The position numbers and the translations under genes are program-made. 64,000 nt of DNA from Paraburkholderia acidicola. Its GTDB lineage: Bacteria > Pseudomonadota > Gammaproteobacteria > Burkholderiales > Burkholderiaceae. Shown piece by piece: positions 45,751 through 55,242 of this stretch. Below the pieces are notes generated by a model that had not been told where the DNA came from, ran no database searches, and saw nothing but the letters and a program-made list of their open reading frames with translations. Location: positions 434,001 through 498,000 of the forward strand of contig NZ_MTZV01000003.1 in assembly GCF_002362315.1 (NCBI RefSeq), given 5' to 3'. Position 1 is the stretch's first letter. Each line of letters begins with the position of its first letter.

Positions 45751-46946
45751 GGCTCCCCTCCTTGCGGTGTTGGATTATTCGCAGTCGATGAATTATGCTG
45801 ACCCCGGGCTCGCAGTGCGTATCCCGCCCCAGAGTATAACGATGACACATCCGAATGGGAGGCTGGTCGTAAAAAATGGAAGCCGACGTTTCATAGAATT
45901 AAGAGACGAGGCATGCATGAACTTAATTCCAAGAGCGACCCATTACGTGGGAATGACCTGCCTGATTTGCGGTGGACTCGACTAAATCTGACAGTGGTTG
46001 GTCTTGAGGTCGAGCGGCAATTGGGTTTACCTCAAAACTGCAGGAAAGGGGATGGCGAAGCACATATCGCTGGCACGCCGAGTTGCCCACGTCGATAGAG
46101 TCGTCACTTCACTCCTCATTTGCTCCCTCCGCACTGTCCTCCGGCTTCGCACCGACCAGTTTGCCCGGCGGGTGTCAGCGTGCACACGGCCCATCTGTCG
46201 CCGGGCGTGTGGGGCCACGCCGATGGACTCCCCAGAAATTGCGCCTGCTTCGACGCTCGTTTGAGGACTTGTGTATCGAAATGAATATTTAACAATTTTT
46301 AACAAATATTTCTCGTTAAATTTTCATTAATAGGAATTTTCCGATTTTGTTGAGAACAGCATCATGCTAAATTTATCATATTGCTTGATTTCCAGTTCAT
46401 TAAATAATTGATGCTGCTGGGCGAGACGATAGTGATGATTCGTCATCGAATATCGGCATTTTATAGAAAACTCGCTTGATCTACTGCTGCATCAAACACT
46501 CCACTGAATCGCGGCCGAATCCTGTTTAAATATGATTCTCACATGTCGTGATTCTTCAGGATGAATGCCGACCGGAGAAAATGTGATTTTCTGTGAAAGG
46601 TGCAAAATTTGCGATCGTGGCGTTGAAGGTTGAATGAAGAAGGAGAGGTGTGCTTTCGCAGCAGAGGCTACCAGCGTCCTTTTACATCTGACACCCACAA
46701 AAACTTCGTCAGGCCATTAGTACGCGAAAGTCAGAATTATCCGATTTTTTGATTCATTGATGTCAGATTTTCTCAATATATAAAAATATTCCGTTGAATT
46801 TTTAACTTCGTCTATCGCATTACATCAGATGTCTCTGTGAAACACGATTTCGTAACAAAAACCAGGAACACGGAGTCTGGTCTGATGGAATTTTTTTAGA
46901 TTATCGGTAATTCTGATTACCGACACCGAATCCGGGTGATGGCTCA
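45751..46946. other. 1.2-kb intergenic, AT-rich on the right
   Basis: The left half has short frames I do not recognise. The right half (about 46270-46940) is strongly AT-rich and carries the motif shared with 35.5 kb. This is an unusually long control region between regulator 2 and the EAL gene, and it fits an H-NS-bound promoter or an unannotated small RNA. No gene is supported. Confidence 0.4.
46288..46335. promoter_or_regulatory. AT-rich motif shared with the 35.5-kb intergenic region
   Basis: TTTAACAATTTTTAACAAAT followed by CTCGTTAAATTTT. Aligns with 35522-35570 with one gap. See that entry for the interpretation. Confidence 0.4.
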
Positions 46947-47759
46947 ATGAAGCACATAGTAAACAAGAGTACCGTCGTTCCTACTCCGCCTATCATGAAT
47001 TGGATCGTATCTGACACATTCCAAGAGGACAAAGCTACGATCCGTTCAGTACAGAATGCACTGATGAAAAATCGAATAGAGCTTGTTTTCCAACCAGTGT
47101 GCAGCCTTTCGGGCCGTGATTCGTTTCTTTACTACGAATGTCTCACGAGGGTTACAGGAAAAAGTGATGATGTAATGCAGCCGGGCCAGTTCATGCCCGT
47201 ATTGGAAAGACGAGGAGTGGCTCAGGCATTCGATCACTACATCATGTTAAGAGTGATTGAATTGTTGCGTGAGCATTCCGATCTCACTTTGGGAGTCAAT
47301 ATTTCGGCAGCCAGCGCAGACGATGAGTCGCTTTGGGCCAATGTTCTGTCTTGTCTTTCGGAAGACACTGATATAGCGAATCGATTGATCGTTGAGGTGA
47401 CAGAGACCGCTCCAGCCGAGCCTATCGGAACCCGCCTACTTGCACGCAAGTTACAGTGCCTTGGCTGCCGCGTTGCAGTAGATGATTTCGGCGCAGGCTA
47501 CTCGCTGCCCACGGCTATGGCGATCGGACATGCAGACATTGTCAAGATCGATGCGTCGGTAATGAAGGATGTGCGACGCGGTGCCCGTTCTCCTGCCAGC
47601 TTAAGGGAATTCGTAGAGTTCGCGTACGGCTTTGGACGATGTCTGATTATCGAGGGCATTGAGACGGAAGAAGATCTCGCGCTTGCATCTGCGATGAAGA
47701 TTCAGTGGGCGCAGGGATATCACTTTGGTTTTCCTGGTGAACTGGGGCGAATTGTTTAA
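46947..47759 (+). CDS. EAL-domain protein (c-di-GMP phosphodiesterase-like)
   Basis: 270 residues consisting of one EAL domain without GGDEF or sensor domain. The signature EAL is ECL here (YYECLTRV, about 64-66). Other catalytic positions are present: Asn in LGVNISA, Glu in IVEVTETA, the pair in VAVDDFGAGYS, Lys-x-Asp in DIVKIDASV, Glu in IIEGIETEED and the QG of AQGYHFG. It may still hydrolyse c-di-GMP, or may have become a binding regulator. Its location beside two fimbrial regulators suggests coupling of adhesion to c-di-GMP. Confidence 0.88.
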   Translation: MKHIVNKSTVVPTPPIMNWIVSDTFQEDKATIRSVQNALMKNRIELVFQPVCSLSGRDSFLYYECLTRVTGKSDDVMQPGQFMPVLERRGVAQAFDHYIMLRVIELLREHSDLTLGVNISAASADDESLWANVLSCLSEDTDIANRLIVEVTETAPAEPIGTRLLARKLQCLGCRVAVDDFGAGYSLPTAMAIGHADIVKIDASVMKDVRRGARSPASLREFVEFAYGFGRCLIIEGIETEEDLALASAMKIQWAQGYHFGFPGELGRIV

Positions 47760-47779
47760 CGTCCCGGCGCGCACTGCTG

Positions 47780-48205
47780 GTGGCACACATTCCACATGTG
47801 CATCCCGCGCTCCGTGGGGAGGTGATTGATCCACGAGAGATTGCACCTGCAAACACAGACCTTGAAGAGCCGATGCATCAGGTTCGCCGGTTCGCCCGGC
47901 GGGATCAGGTAGTGGGCAGAGTCGACAGTGCGTGCATCGTAAATATCATGCGCAATCGTTACCCGTATGTATCTGCCGATCAAAATGTCCCAGCCGTATT
48001 GCTCAACTCGCTGGCACAGCGTTTTGGCACCGGGATGTTCTCGCCCGCAGAGTGGTTTGCGGGTGCGCGTCATCCGGCGGAGTTTTCCCGCTTGCAGCGT
48101 CAGTTGCAGGCCGCCATACGCCTCGGCTTTATTCGTCGCGAAGGGCGCAGTTACCAGTTGACCGCGAAAACGCGGGTTGATTCTTCGGACGTGCCTGATC
48201 GTTAA
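47780..48205 (+). CDS. hypothetical protein, 141 residues
   Basis: Not recognised. The second half (LNSLAQRFGTGMFSPAEWFAGA, then LQRQLQAAIRLGFIRREGRSYQL) looks like a folded winged-helix-like domain. The start is uncertain: GTG 47780 has no clear ribosome site and an internal ATG exists near residue 32. It lies 20 bp after the EAL gene and could be co-transcribed. Confidence 0.5.
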   Translation: MAHIPHVHPALRGEVIDPREIAPANTDLEEPMHQVRRFARRDQVVGRVDSACIVNIMRNRYPYVSADQNVPAVLLNSLAQRFGTGMFSPAEWFAGARHPAEFSRLQRQLQAAIRLGFIRREGRSYQLTAKTRVDSSDVPDR

Positions 48206-48645
48206 TCTGGGTTGCGGAACACGTTCGACACCATTTGAAGATGCCCCGTGGCAAGACGGGTGCAAAACACTTCTCCGACATGTGCTGCCAGCCTGCCGCG
48301 AGAGTGGCGGAACGAGGGTGCGCTGGAGGTCCGCATCTGGCGTCGTTCGCGCAATTGCGTAGATATGGGGCGATCGAATGAATTCGTGCGAGCGTGGTCA
48401 GCCTACGAAGCGCGTAGTGAGCCGGCCGGGCGCAATCGAACCAGGCGGGTTAGGTCGCAAGCGCCATATCAGGGGTATTCACATCTTGCGTGAATTTTCT
48501 GTAGGTTTGCTCGTGAATATCTCTATCTATTAGCTGTTTGGCCTAACCGCTGCTCGCTCCCGCCGCGGAAGCCACTGCTCTCGCTGCAAGAGACTTCGCG
48601 TCCGGCAATTGCCGGGAATTTCATAAATATTATTTGCATTCCGAA
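48206..48645. other. intergenic, 440 bp
   Basis: No gene recognised. The right part is AT-rich and probably contains the promoter of the peptidase gene. Confidence 0.35.
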
Positions 48646-50268
48646 ATGTATATAAACAGTTATCGTGCCTTACTCCTTTCCACCCTTTTTCCGATTGTTG
48701 TGACCGCCTGTGGTGGTGGCGGTGGCGGCAGTGATGGCAATGGCCCTGCAAAGAAGACGGCACCATCTCCGGTGCCCCCTCCTTCAGCATCCGTGACACC
48801 TCCGCCATCGATAGCCAGCAATTGCCCGCAGGCACAGGATGCTCAGTCAGCGTCTTCGTCAACACAGCAATCCGTAGTGAACGGCCTCATCGTCAAGCTG
48901 CGCGCGGAGTCGATTCCCGTCGGTAACGCGCGTTCATTCGCCGCTGTCTCGACAGTCGGTCGCATGAGGTCAGTCATTGCTCGAGTGCTCGGTGGTGTAA
49001 GTCCATCACCGGTTGGCGCGCGAATGCTCGCTGCGGCTTCCATGGCCGGCGCCCGGGTAGCAATCACGGATGTGACGGCTCTTTCAGGCGGAACCTCCCG
49101 GCTGGAGCTGGCATCAGCGTTGAGTGGCGATGACGCATCGCGTATCGCGAAGGCCTTCGCGGCCGATCGCGATGTGGAGTTTGCCGAGCCGGATCAACGA
49201 GCGTTCGCGCAATCGACTCCGACTGACCCGCTGCTCGCGCAGCAGTGGAACTACTTCGACAGCCAGGCGGGTATCGAGCTTCCTGCTGCGTGGGACATTA
49301 CGCAGGGATCGTCGGGCGTGGTCACGGCCGTGGTGGATTCGGGCTATGTCCCACATCCCGATCTGATTGCCAATGTTGTGCCGGGCTACAACTTCGTCAG
49401 CAATGCGGCCAGGAGTAACACGAATAACGGTCTAGGGAGAGGACCGGATGCTACGGACCCTGGTGACTGGGTGACGACTGACGAGTCGGTCGAAAACAAC
49501 AGTCCGTTTAACGGCTGCGACGCACATGACAGCGGTTGGCACGGCACGCGTGTTGCTGGATTGCTTGGCGCGTCCGCCAATAATGGCATCGGCATAGCCG
49601 GTGTGAGCCCGTACGGCAAGATCCTGCCCGTCCGTGTCCTTGGCAAGTGTGGGGGCAGTCAGAGCGACATCATCGACGGGATGCGCTGGGCCGCGGGAAT
49701 TTCTGTTCCGAACGTACCAAATAATTCGACGCCGGCGCGGATTATCAACCTGAGTCTGGCTGGTCCCGCCGCGTGTGGTTTTGCAATGCAAGCGGCGGTG
49801 GACGACGTGACTTCCAGAGGCGTGACCGTTGTCGTGGCGGCCGGCAACAAAGGCCTGTCATCGGCACCGGAGTGGCCGGCTAACTGCAGGGGTGTCATCG
49901 CAGTTGGATCGACCGATTCGACAGGGCGCCGCGCGTGGGACAGCAATTTCGGCACCAACGTTGCCGTCAGCGCGCCGGGGCAAGGTGTGTTGTCAACCGC
50001 AAATGACGGCAAGACGATTGCGCAGCGTTATACCTACCTGACAGACAGCGGCACCAGTTTCGCAGCGCCCCAGGTAGCCGGGGTTGCATCTCTCATGCTC
50101 GCAAGGAATCCGCTTTTGACGCCCGCAGCGATCAGGCAGATTCTGATCGCAACTGCTCGCCCTGCGCAAAGCTCGTTCGCCTCGGCTTGCAATGTGCGGC
50201 CAGCCGGTGCCGGTATCGTTGATGCTAGTGCGGCGGTTAAGGCAGCAGGTGCGGTCTCGGGGTCATGA
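48646..50268 (+). CDS. subtilisin-like (S8) serine peptidase lipoprotein
   Basis: 540 residues. Lipobox VVTAC followed by a long glycine/proline-rich linker (GGGGGGSDGN then PSPVPPPSASVTPPPS). An inhibitor-like propeptide region precedes the catalytic domain. The catalytic triad is Asp 231 (VVDSGYVPHPDL), His 299 (WHGTRVAGLLGA) and Ser 471 (SGTSFAAPQVAG), with the oxyanion Asn in VVVAAGNKG. It is expected to be anchored in the outer membrane or released to the surface as an extracellular protease. Start ATG 48646 is used; a TTG four codons upstream is possible, and neither has a strong ribosome site. Confidence 0.92.
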   Translation: MYINSYRALLLSTLFPIVVTACGGGGGGSDGNGPAKKTAPSPVPPPSASVTPPPSIASNCPQAQDAQSASSSTQQSVVNGLIVKLRAESIPVGNARSFAAVSTVGRMRSVIARVLGGVSPSPVGARMLAAASMAGARVAITDVTALSGGTSRLELASALSGDDASRIAKAFAADRDVEFAEPDQRAFAQSTPTDPLLAQQWNYFDSQAGIELPAAWDITQGSSGVVTAVVDSGYVPHPDLIANVVPGYNFVSNAARSNTNNGLGRGPDATDPGDWVTTDESVENNSPFNGCDAHDSGWHGTRVAGLLGASANNGIGIAGVSPYGKILPVRVLGKCGGSQSDIIDGMRWAAGISVPNVPNNSTPARIINLSLAGPAACGFAMQAAVDDVTSRGVTVVVAAGNKGLSSAPEWPANCRGVIAVGSTDSTGRRAWDSNFGTNVAVSAPGQGVLSTANDGKTIAQRYTYLTDSGTSFAAPQVAGVASLMLARNPLLTPAAIRQILIATARPAQSSFASACNVRPAGAGIVDASAAVKAAGAVSGS

Positions 50269-50359
50269 AGCGTGGCATAGCGGTTTTTAGACTTCGCCGA
50301 TCATTTGAGATGATGAAGCGTGGGATTTTCTCAGCGGAGCAACTTGACCAGTTCATAGC

Positions 50360-50508
50360 AGAGGTATGGCCGGGATTCGTTAAAAATCCGCCACATCTCG
50401 ACCTATGCTGCTGATTTAAAGGCGAAATCGATGGTCGGATTGAGCGGCAAGATGGGGTGAAGGAGATCCAGCAGGTAATCTCCAAGCCGGTTAATGTGTT
50501 CGCGCCGA
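50360..50508. repeat. 149-bp inverted repeat, left copy (Tn3 tnpA 3' end)
   Basis: Covers the last codons of tnpA and about 43 bp beyond its stop. It recurs in opposite orientation at 60651-60799 with one mismatch (T/C within GATGGGGTGAAGG). Outside these borders the two loci differ. Confidence 0.85.
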
Positions 50509-53381
50509 TAGGGCGACAGGCTTTTGAGCACCTCGTCATCAATGGGGTGACCCTTCTCCTGCAATTCCTTGAGCTTGCGCGACATCCATTGCACGTTGTA
50601 CAGGATCACCATGTTCGCGACCAGGTGGTTGTACTTGATGATCTTGCGCTGCTCGTGCCGCACGTTTTCAGCGATCACACCTTCGCCGCCGAACATCAAC
50701 CATTGCGCGAAGTCATTGAACTGCTCGCTCTTGTTCGTCTGCGCGTGGATCGTACGGCGCAACTCCGGGTCATTGAGATATTTCAGCAGAAACAGTGTCC
50801 GGATTACGCGCCCAAGCTCGCGAAACGCGAAATAGAGCTTGTTCTTCGTGCTTTCGGACCTGAGTCGACGCAGGATCGTCGACGGCGTCATCCTGCCCGC
50901 CTTGATCGAGACGGCGACGCGTATCATGTCGGCATAGTGCCGCTCGATCAGACTCCAGTCTATCGATTGCCGACACAGGCTGTCGATGTGTTCGTACTTA
51001 CGGCGCCTGTCAGCCTTGTACAGCACGAGATCCTTGATGTTGCGCATGCGCGGCATCAATCCGATACCCATCACGTACGATAGCCCGAATACGGGGCTGC
51101 TCTGCGCCTGCGTATCGCCGTGGATGGTATCCGGCTTAATGTCGGCACCGTTCTCGATCAGCCCGTCAAGAATGTAGACCGCCTCGTGGACACCACATGG
51201 GATGAAATGGCTGAACAGCGCGATGTACATCTCTGACACGTGATAGTAGCCAATCCCGCCGTAGCCACCATATCGGAAGTGATATTCTGACAGCAGATTC
51301 TGCTCGTACAGGCTCCATTTCGTGCCGTCGGCCGATGTGTGCTTGCCGCTGCCCCAGTATTTCGGCAACGCGAACTGGTTGAACGCGTTGACGACTTTCA
51401 CGATTGCCCTGTCGAGCCGCTCCTCGGTGACGTGTTTCAGGTTCAGCCACGCGACCTGCTTGCGGCTCAGACCTTTTACGGACCGTGCGGTCTGACTCGG
51501 ACCGAGATTGCACCCGTAGCAGAACAGCGTGCTGATGAAGCGCTTGCGCGGCTCGTCGAGCTTCGAGTCGAACCCGGACAGCGGTCCGAAGAGCTTATGC
51601 AGGTCGAGCCACTGCTCCGTTTCTGTGAGGAGATCCAAGATACTGACTTCCTGCATCGATGCCTTGATAGCCTGGCCGATCAGGGTCAGGTTGGGTGGCT
51701 CCGACTCCTTGCCCGGCTTGTGGATAATCAGACCGTCCTGGCCGAATTCGATGCTGTCGTTTTCGGGGAACTGTCTGTCGGTCTCATCGAGCGCTGTGCT
51801 GAGTTGATCGCGCAATTCCTTCACGAAAGTCTTCGCTTCTGTCGGCAGACCGACCGTTTCACAATATCGCGGCAGCTCCCGCCGGAATTCTTCCTCAGAT
51901 ACCTGATGGATACGGTAGTCATCAAAGCGATCACTACCCTCCACGAAGAGATCGCCAGCATTAAGTTCGCGCATGATCTGGTGAAATACCGCGAGCTCGA
52001 AGAATCGTCGGTGCAGCATACGGCTGTCCCGGCCGTGCGGGAAGACTGCACGCGCCCACTTTTCTGGCATCCACTCCAGCGGAAGCGTTGCAAGGTCGTT
52101 CTCCGTCAACAATAGATACTCGCGATGCGCAGCCCGAAACCCTTGCAACCAGGCGAGCGAGATCAGTACTGACCGGTCCTGCGAGCTCGAACCCAGAGGC
52201 AACGCGTCGAGACACTGGAACAGTAGCGAACGCTGACTCTTGTACGGGCCCAGCATGAACGGCAGATCGAAATTGCCGGCGTAGGCGATGTGATCGTTGC
52301 ACTGCGCGAGCGTTGCATCCGGGTCGCCGAGCGCTGAACGAATTCGCGGCAACCGCTGACGCTCAGACACTTCATCATCCTGAAGAATGTGCAGCACGTC
52401 GCGGAATTGCCCGACGAGGCTGTCGACAGCCTCTGCGTGATCGAGCCGATACTTCTGCATCTTCGTCTTCGCATAGACTTCGTACTTGCGCATGATCTTG
52501 ATGAAGATTTCGGCAACGTCGTCGAGTGCTTTCTGAGGCTGCGCCTGGATGAACAGTACAGCGAGCGCGTAACGCTTGTTGATCTTGAGCGACCGAAGTT
52601 CAGCAACGTCGAGCGCTCGTGCCTCGATGACGAGCTGCTCCCGCTTGCTGACCGACAGTATCGCTGGCGGCTTTGGTAACCCCTCGGCCAGCACCCGGAT
52701 TCCGTCGATGTGCTTCAGGAAGGTGGCGACGGCGCGCGTGGTCGGCTTCTTCGGCTCCCGCTTCAGGTCCTCCCACTCTGATTTGCCACCCGTGACGACT
52801 AGCAGCGTGTCAAGCCGGACTCTGAGCGCGTCATCGATCCCGGCTGTGATGTCCCGATAGATCGCCTCGTTGACGGCGTTGCGTCCCTGCGCGGCGATCC
52901 GCTGTAGCGTCGCAAGCGGCGGCAACTCGGAGCGGCGCCTGACCAGCTCCTCGATCAGCACATTGACGATGTCGGGTAGCTCAGCCTTCGTCTGCGCCTC
53001 CTTGCGCGCCAGTTCGGCGAGCCACGCTGTGTCACTGGTGTCGAACGGGTAAATGCCAAGATACGCGCGAAGCAGCTTCTGGTGCCGGACCCGGGTGCCC
53101 GATTGATCGTAGCGTGAAATTATCACCCGTGTCAGTGAGCGCGACCGGAGCGCTGTACGAACGTGGTCGAGCACCGCGAGCGACGCATCCGACAGCATGG
53201 GGAAATAGCCGAGTCGCTGCAGCAGCTTCATCTGGGCCATGAACAGGACCGCAGTCGACTCCTGACGGACCTGCCGCCGCACATAGCGAATCTCGGCAGG
53301 TGTCGGGGTGAACGCGACCAGATCACTCTCACTCGGCGCGGAGGGCAGAACCGGATAGACCGGATCATGGGCGATCGTCAC
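50403..53381 (-). CDS. tnpA: Tn3-family transposase TnpA
   Basis: 992 residues, full length for Tn3-family TnpA. The N-terminal DUF4158-type region contains FMAQMKLLQRLGYFPMLSD. The catalytic domain shows HTSADGTKWSLYEQN, PDTIHGDTQAQSSPVFGLSY and the Glu-containing GGEGVIAENVRHEQRKIIKYN, giving the DDE residues. It makes the cointegrate-forming strand transfer. Its start overlaps the stop of the recombinase gene by four bases (53378-53381), so the two are co-translated. Its 3' end is duplicated in inverted orientation 10 kb away. Confidence 0.95.
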   Translation of the reverse strand: MTIAHDPVYPVLPSAPSESDLVAFTPTPAEIRYVRRQVRQESTAVLFMAQMKLLQRLGYFPMLSDASLAVLDHVRTALRSRSLTRVIISRYDQSGTRVRHQKLLRAYLGIYPFDTSDTAWLAELARKEAQTKAELPDIVNVLIEELVRRRSELPPLATLQRIAAQGRNAVNEAIYRDITAGIDDALRVRLDTLLVVTGGKSEWEDLKREPKKPTTRAVATFLKHIDGIRVLAEGLPKPPAILSVSKREQLVIEARALDVAELRSLKINKRYALAVLFIQAQPQKALDDVAEIFIKIMRKYEVYAKTKMQKYRLDHAEAVDSLVGQFRDVLHILQDDEVSERQRLPRIRSALGDPDATLAQCNDHIAYAGNFDLPFMLGPYKSQRSLLFQCLDALPLGSSSQDRSVLISLAWLQGFRAAHREYLLLTENDLATLPLEWMPEKWARAVFPHGRDSRMLHRRFFELAVFHQIMRELNAGDLFVEGSDRFDDYRIHQVSEEEFRRELPRYCETVGLPTEAKTFVKELRDQLSTALDETDRQFPENDSIEFGQDGLIIHKPGKESEPPNLTLIGQAIKASMQEVSILDLLTETEQWLDLHKLFGPLSGFDSKLDEPRKRFISTLFCYGCNLGPSQTARSVKGLSRKQVAWLNLKHVTEERLDRAIVKVVNAFNQFALPKYWGSGKHTSADGTKWSLYEQNLLSEYHFRYGGYGGIGYYHVSEMYIALFSHFIPCGVHEAVYILDGLIENGADIKPDTIHGDTQAQSSPVFGLSYVMGIGLMPRMRNIKDLVLYKADRRRKYEHIDSLCRQSIDWSLIERHYADMIRVAVSIKAGRMTPSTILRRLRSESTKNKLYFAFRELGRVIRTLFLLKYLNDPELRRTIHAQTNKSEQFNDFAQWLMFGGEGVIAENVRHEQRKIIKYNHLVANMVILYNVQWMSRKLKELQEKGHPIDDEVLKSLSPYRREHINRLGDYLLDLLHPILPLNPTIDFAFKSAA

Positions 53382-55056
53382 GGTGATTCTCGTCGTGCGA
53401 AGATCCGTTCGAGCTCCCGTGTACGCTGCACTTCGTCGTCGTCCAGATAGATCGAGGTCGTCGTGATCGACACGTGACGGAGGTTGTCGCGTACGGTGGT
53501 GAGCGTCGCCCCCTGGGCGAGCGCGTGTGACGCATGCGTGTGGCGTAGCCAGTGTGGCGTGGCGCGTCGTAGCTTGCCGGCAAGCGTGGGATGCTCCGCC
53601 TCAATCGAACTGGCAGCGGTGGAGAAGAACCGGCGCAGGATCTCCCTCAGACGCGGTGTCGTGATGCCGCCTGATTCGTCGAGATGGCCGAGTAGCGGCG
53701 TGTCCGGTGCCCAGCGTGCAGGCGTCACCGACAGCCCACGTTGTGCCAGATACTGGTCGAGCGCAAAGCGCGCGAGCGGTGGCAGAACCACCTTGCCGGC
53801 CTTCGCACCCTTGCCGGTGAGATGCAGCCACCGCTCACCCCGCGCTCCGCTTTTGATGCCGCCGAGTGTGACGCCGACCAGCTCGCCCGCGCGCAGGCCG
53901 GTCGCGTAACCGAAATCGAGCAGAAAGCGCAGGCGCTGTGCGGCGGGGACCGTCCAGCCATGCGACCATTCGAGACCATCTGCAATCGTGCGGATCAACG
54001 CCCATTCGCCGGCGGTAAAGGCGCGTGAGATATCCAGTTCGCCGTTGCGTTGCGCACCGCGCACCTTGAGCCCGGCGAACGGATTGGTGAGCACGTAGCG
54101 CTGCCCGATCAGCCAGCGGAACATCGCGCCGATGACCGATAGTGCGTAGGCGATGGAATCCGGCGATAACGCGCCGGTGAAGGGTCGCCACTCCGGCGAC
54201 GGCCGCGGTCGAGCCGGTGCGACCCATCGGGCACGCGGTGTCGGATGCCGCAGAAAGGCACGATAGGCCGTCGCATCCTCGCTGGTCAGCGAAGACAACG
54301 CCTTGCTGCGCTCGACGATTGCCCAGAGCAGCAGGCGCTCCGTTTCCCGTCGATAGGCGCGCTGTGTCTCGGTGGCTTCGTGCCGTTCGAGCCAGGCACC
54401 GATCGCCTGATAGTCATTATCGGCCTCGAGCGCGCACATCGTCTTCGGCGCACGGAAGGTGCCGCGCGAACCGTCGACGTCGTGCAGTGCTCGGATACTT
54501 TCCCACGGCACCACGGGTTCCGGTGTTGAGACCACGATCAGTTCGCGTGCCCGCTCGGTCAGTCCCTGGTGAGCAGCAAAGAAGGTTCAATATGACGTGC
54601 ACTACGCAAGCCGAGTCCGGGAATCCTGAGCCACCAGCGCCGGCGACGGGGAATGCGCACAGTCAGATCGGCAAGTGTCCGGATGCCGTGTTGACGCAGC
54701 ACGGGGACGATGCGAGGGGACAACCAGACATCGACCGCATCGCTGATTTGCGGTTGTGGGACAGGTAGCGATGGCAGGATGTCCAGTGCCAGTATTGCAG
54801 CCTTGCGGTAACGGGTCCGTTCACCGGCCGTGCACTGAAACGGCCGGACGAGATCGTCACGCTGACGGCTGAGTGCGAACCCTGCGAGTTGCCGGCGAAT
54901 GCGCCCGATCACACCACGCGCGGACCGGCCGTCTTCGAGTGCCTGCAGGCAGTAGCGTTCGACCGCCTCACGCGAACTGACGCCCGCGTACCACGCACGC
55001 AGTGCGGACACGGATGCGGTGTCGGGAAAGGAGAGCGTTGATGGATGGATCGGCAT
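53378..55056 (-). pseudogene. tyrosine recombinase of the Tn3 element, frameshifted
   Basis: Two frames together make one recombinase of about 560 residues. The N-terminal part starts MPIHPSTLSFPDTASVSALR at 55056 and runs through IPRRRRWWLRIPGLGLRSARHIE. There, near 54585, the frame ends early (LLLTRD, stop at 54559). In the adjacent frame the sequence continues FFAAHQGLTERARELIVV, as the family does, and carries on to the catalytic domain: Arg in ATGLRAGEL, HWLRHTHASHA and Tyr in TSIYLDDDE. A one-base change therefore splits the gene. The C-terminal part (start 54535) retains all catalytic residues. The protein would resolve cointegrates. Confidence 0.8.
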
Positions 55057-55206
55057 CCTGAAATTATAGGATTCGGATGACAGTGGTGTGACGGGCGGGT
55101 GTGACGCGTTTCGCAAAATGGCAGTTTTGTTCAAAATCGCAGCTATATCGATAATAGCTGCTAGCGATAGGGATGTGGTTTTCAATCTTCTTTAATACAT
55201 ATTCAT
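55057..55206. other. upstream region of recombinase and cargo boundary
   Basis: AT-rich stretch that should contain the right end of the Tn3-type element. No convincing 38-bp terminal repeat with the usual GGGG start was found. Confidence 0.3.
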
Positions 55207-55242
55207 ATCAGCAAAGCTGATCAGTTATGCTACAATGTTGCA
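55207..55242 (+). promoter_or_regulatory. MarR-gene promoter with palindromic operator, leaderless geometry
   Basis: ATCAGCAAAGCTGAT (55207-55221) is a perfect 6-bp inverted repeat around AAA. A -10-like TACAAT lies at 55231-55236, and the ATG of the regulator is seven bases after its last base, where transcription would start. No ribosome site precedes the ATG. The operator would overlap the -35 region, as expected for autorepression. Confidence 0.5.

Noticed and set aside
45998..46264. 88-residue plus-strand frame in the intergenic region
   Set aside because: Overlapping frames on both strands are equally good; no ribosome site or protein-like composition.
48710..48735. Glycine-codon run as a phase-variable tract
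   Set aside because: The repeat mixes GGT and GGC codons, so it is not a slippery mononucleotide or perfect tandem repeat.
55057..55206. 38-bp Tn3 terminal inverted repeat at the right end
   Set aside because: No GGGG-starting sequence matching the left side of the transposon was found, so the element ends stay unassigned.
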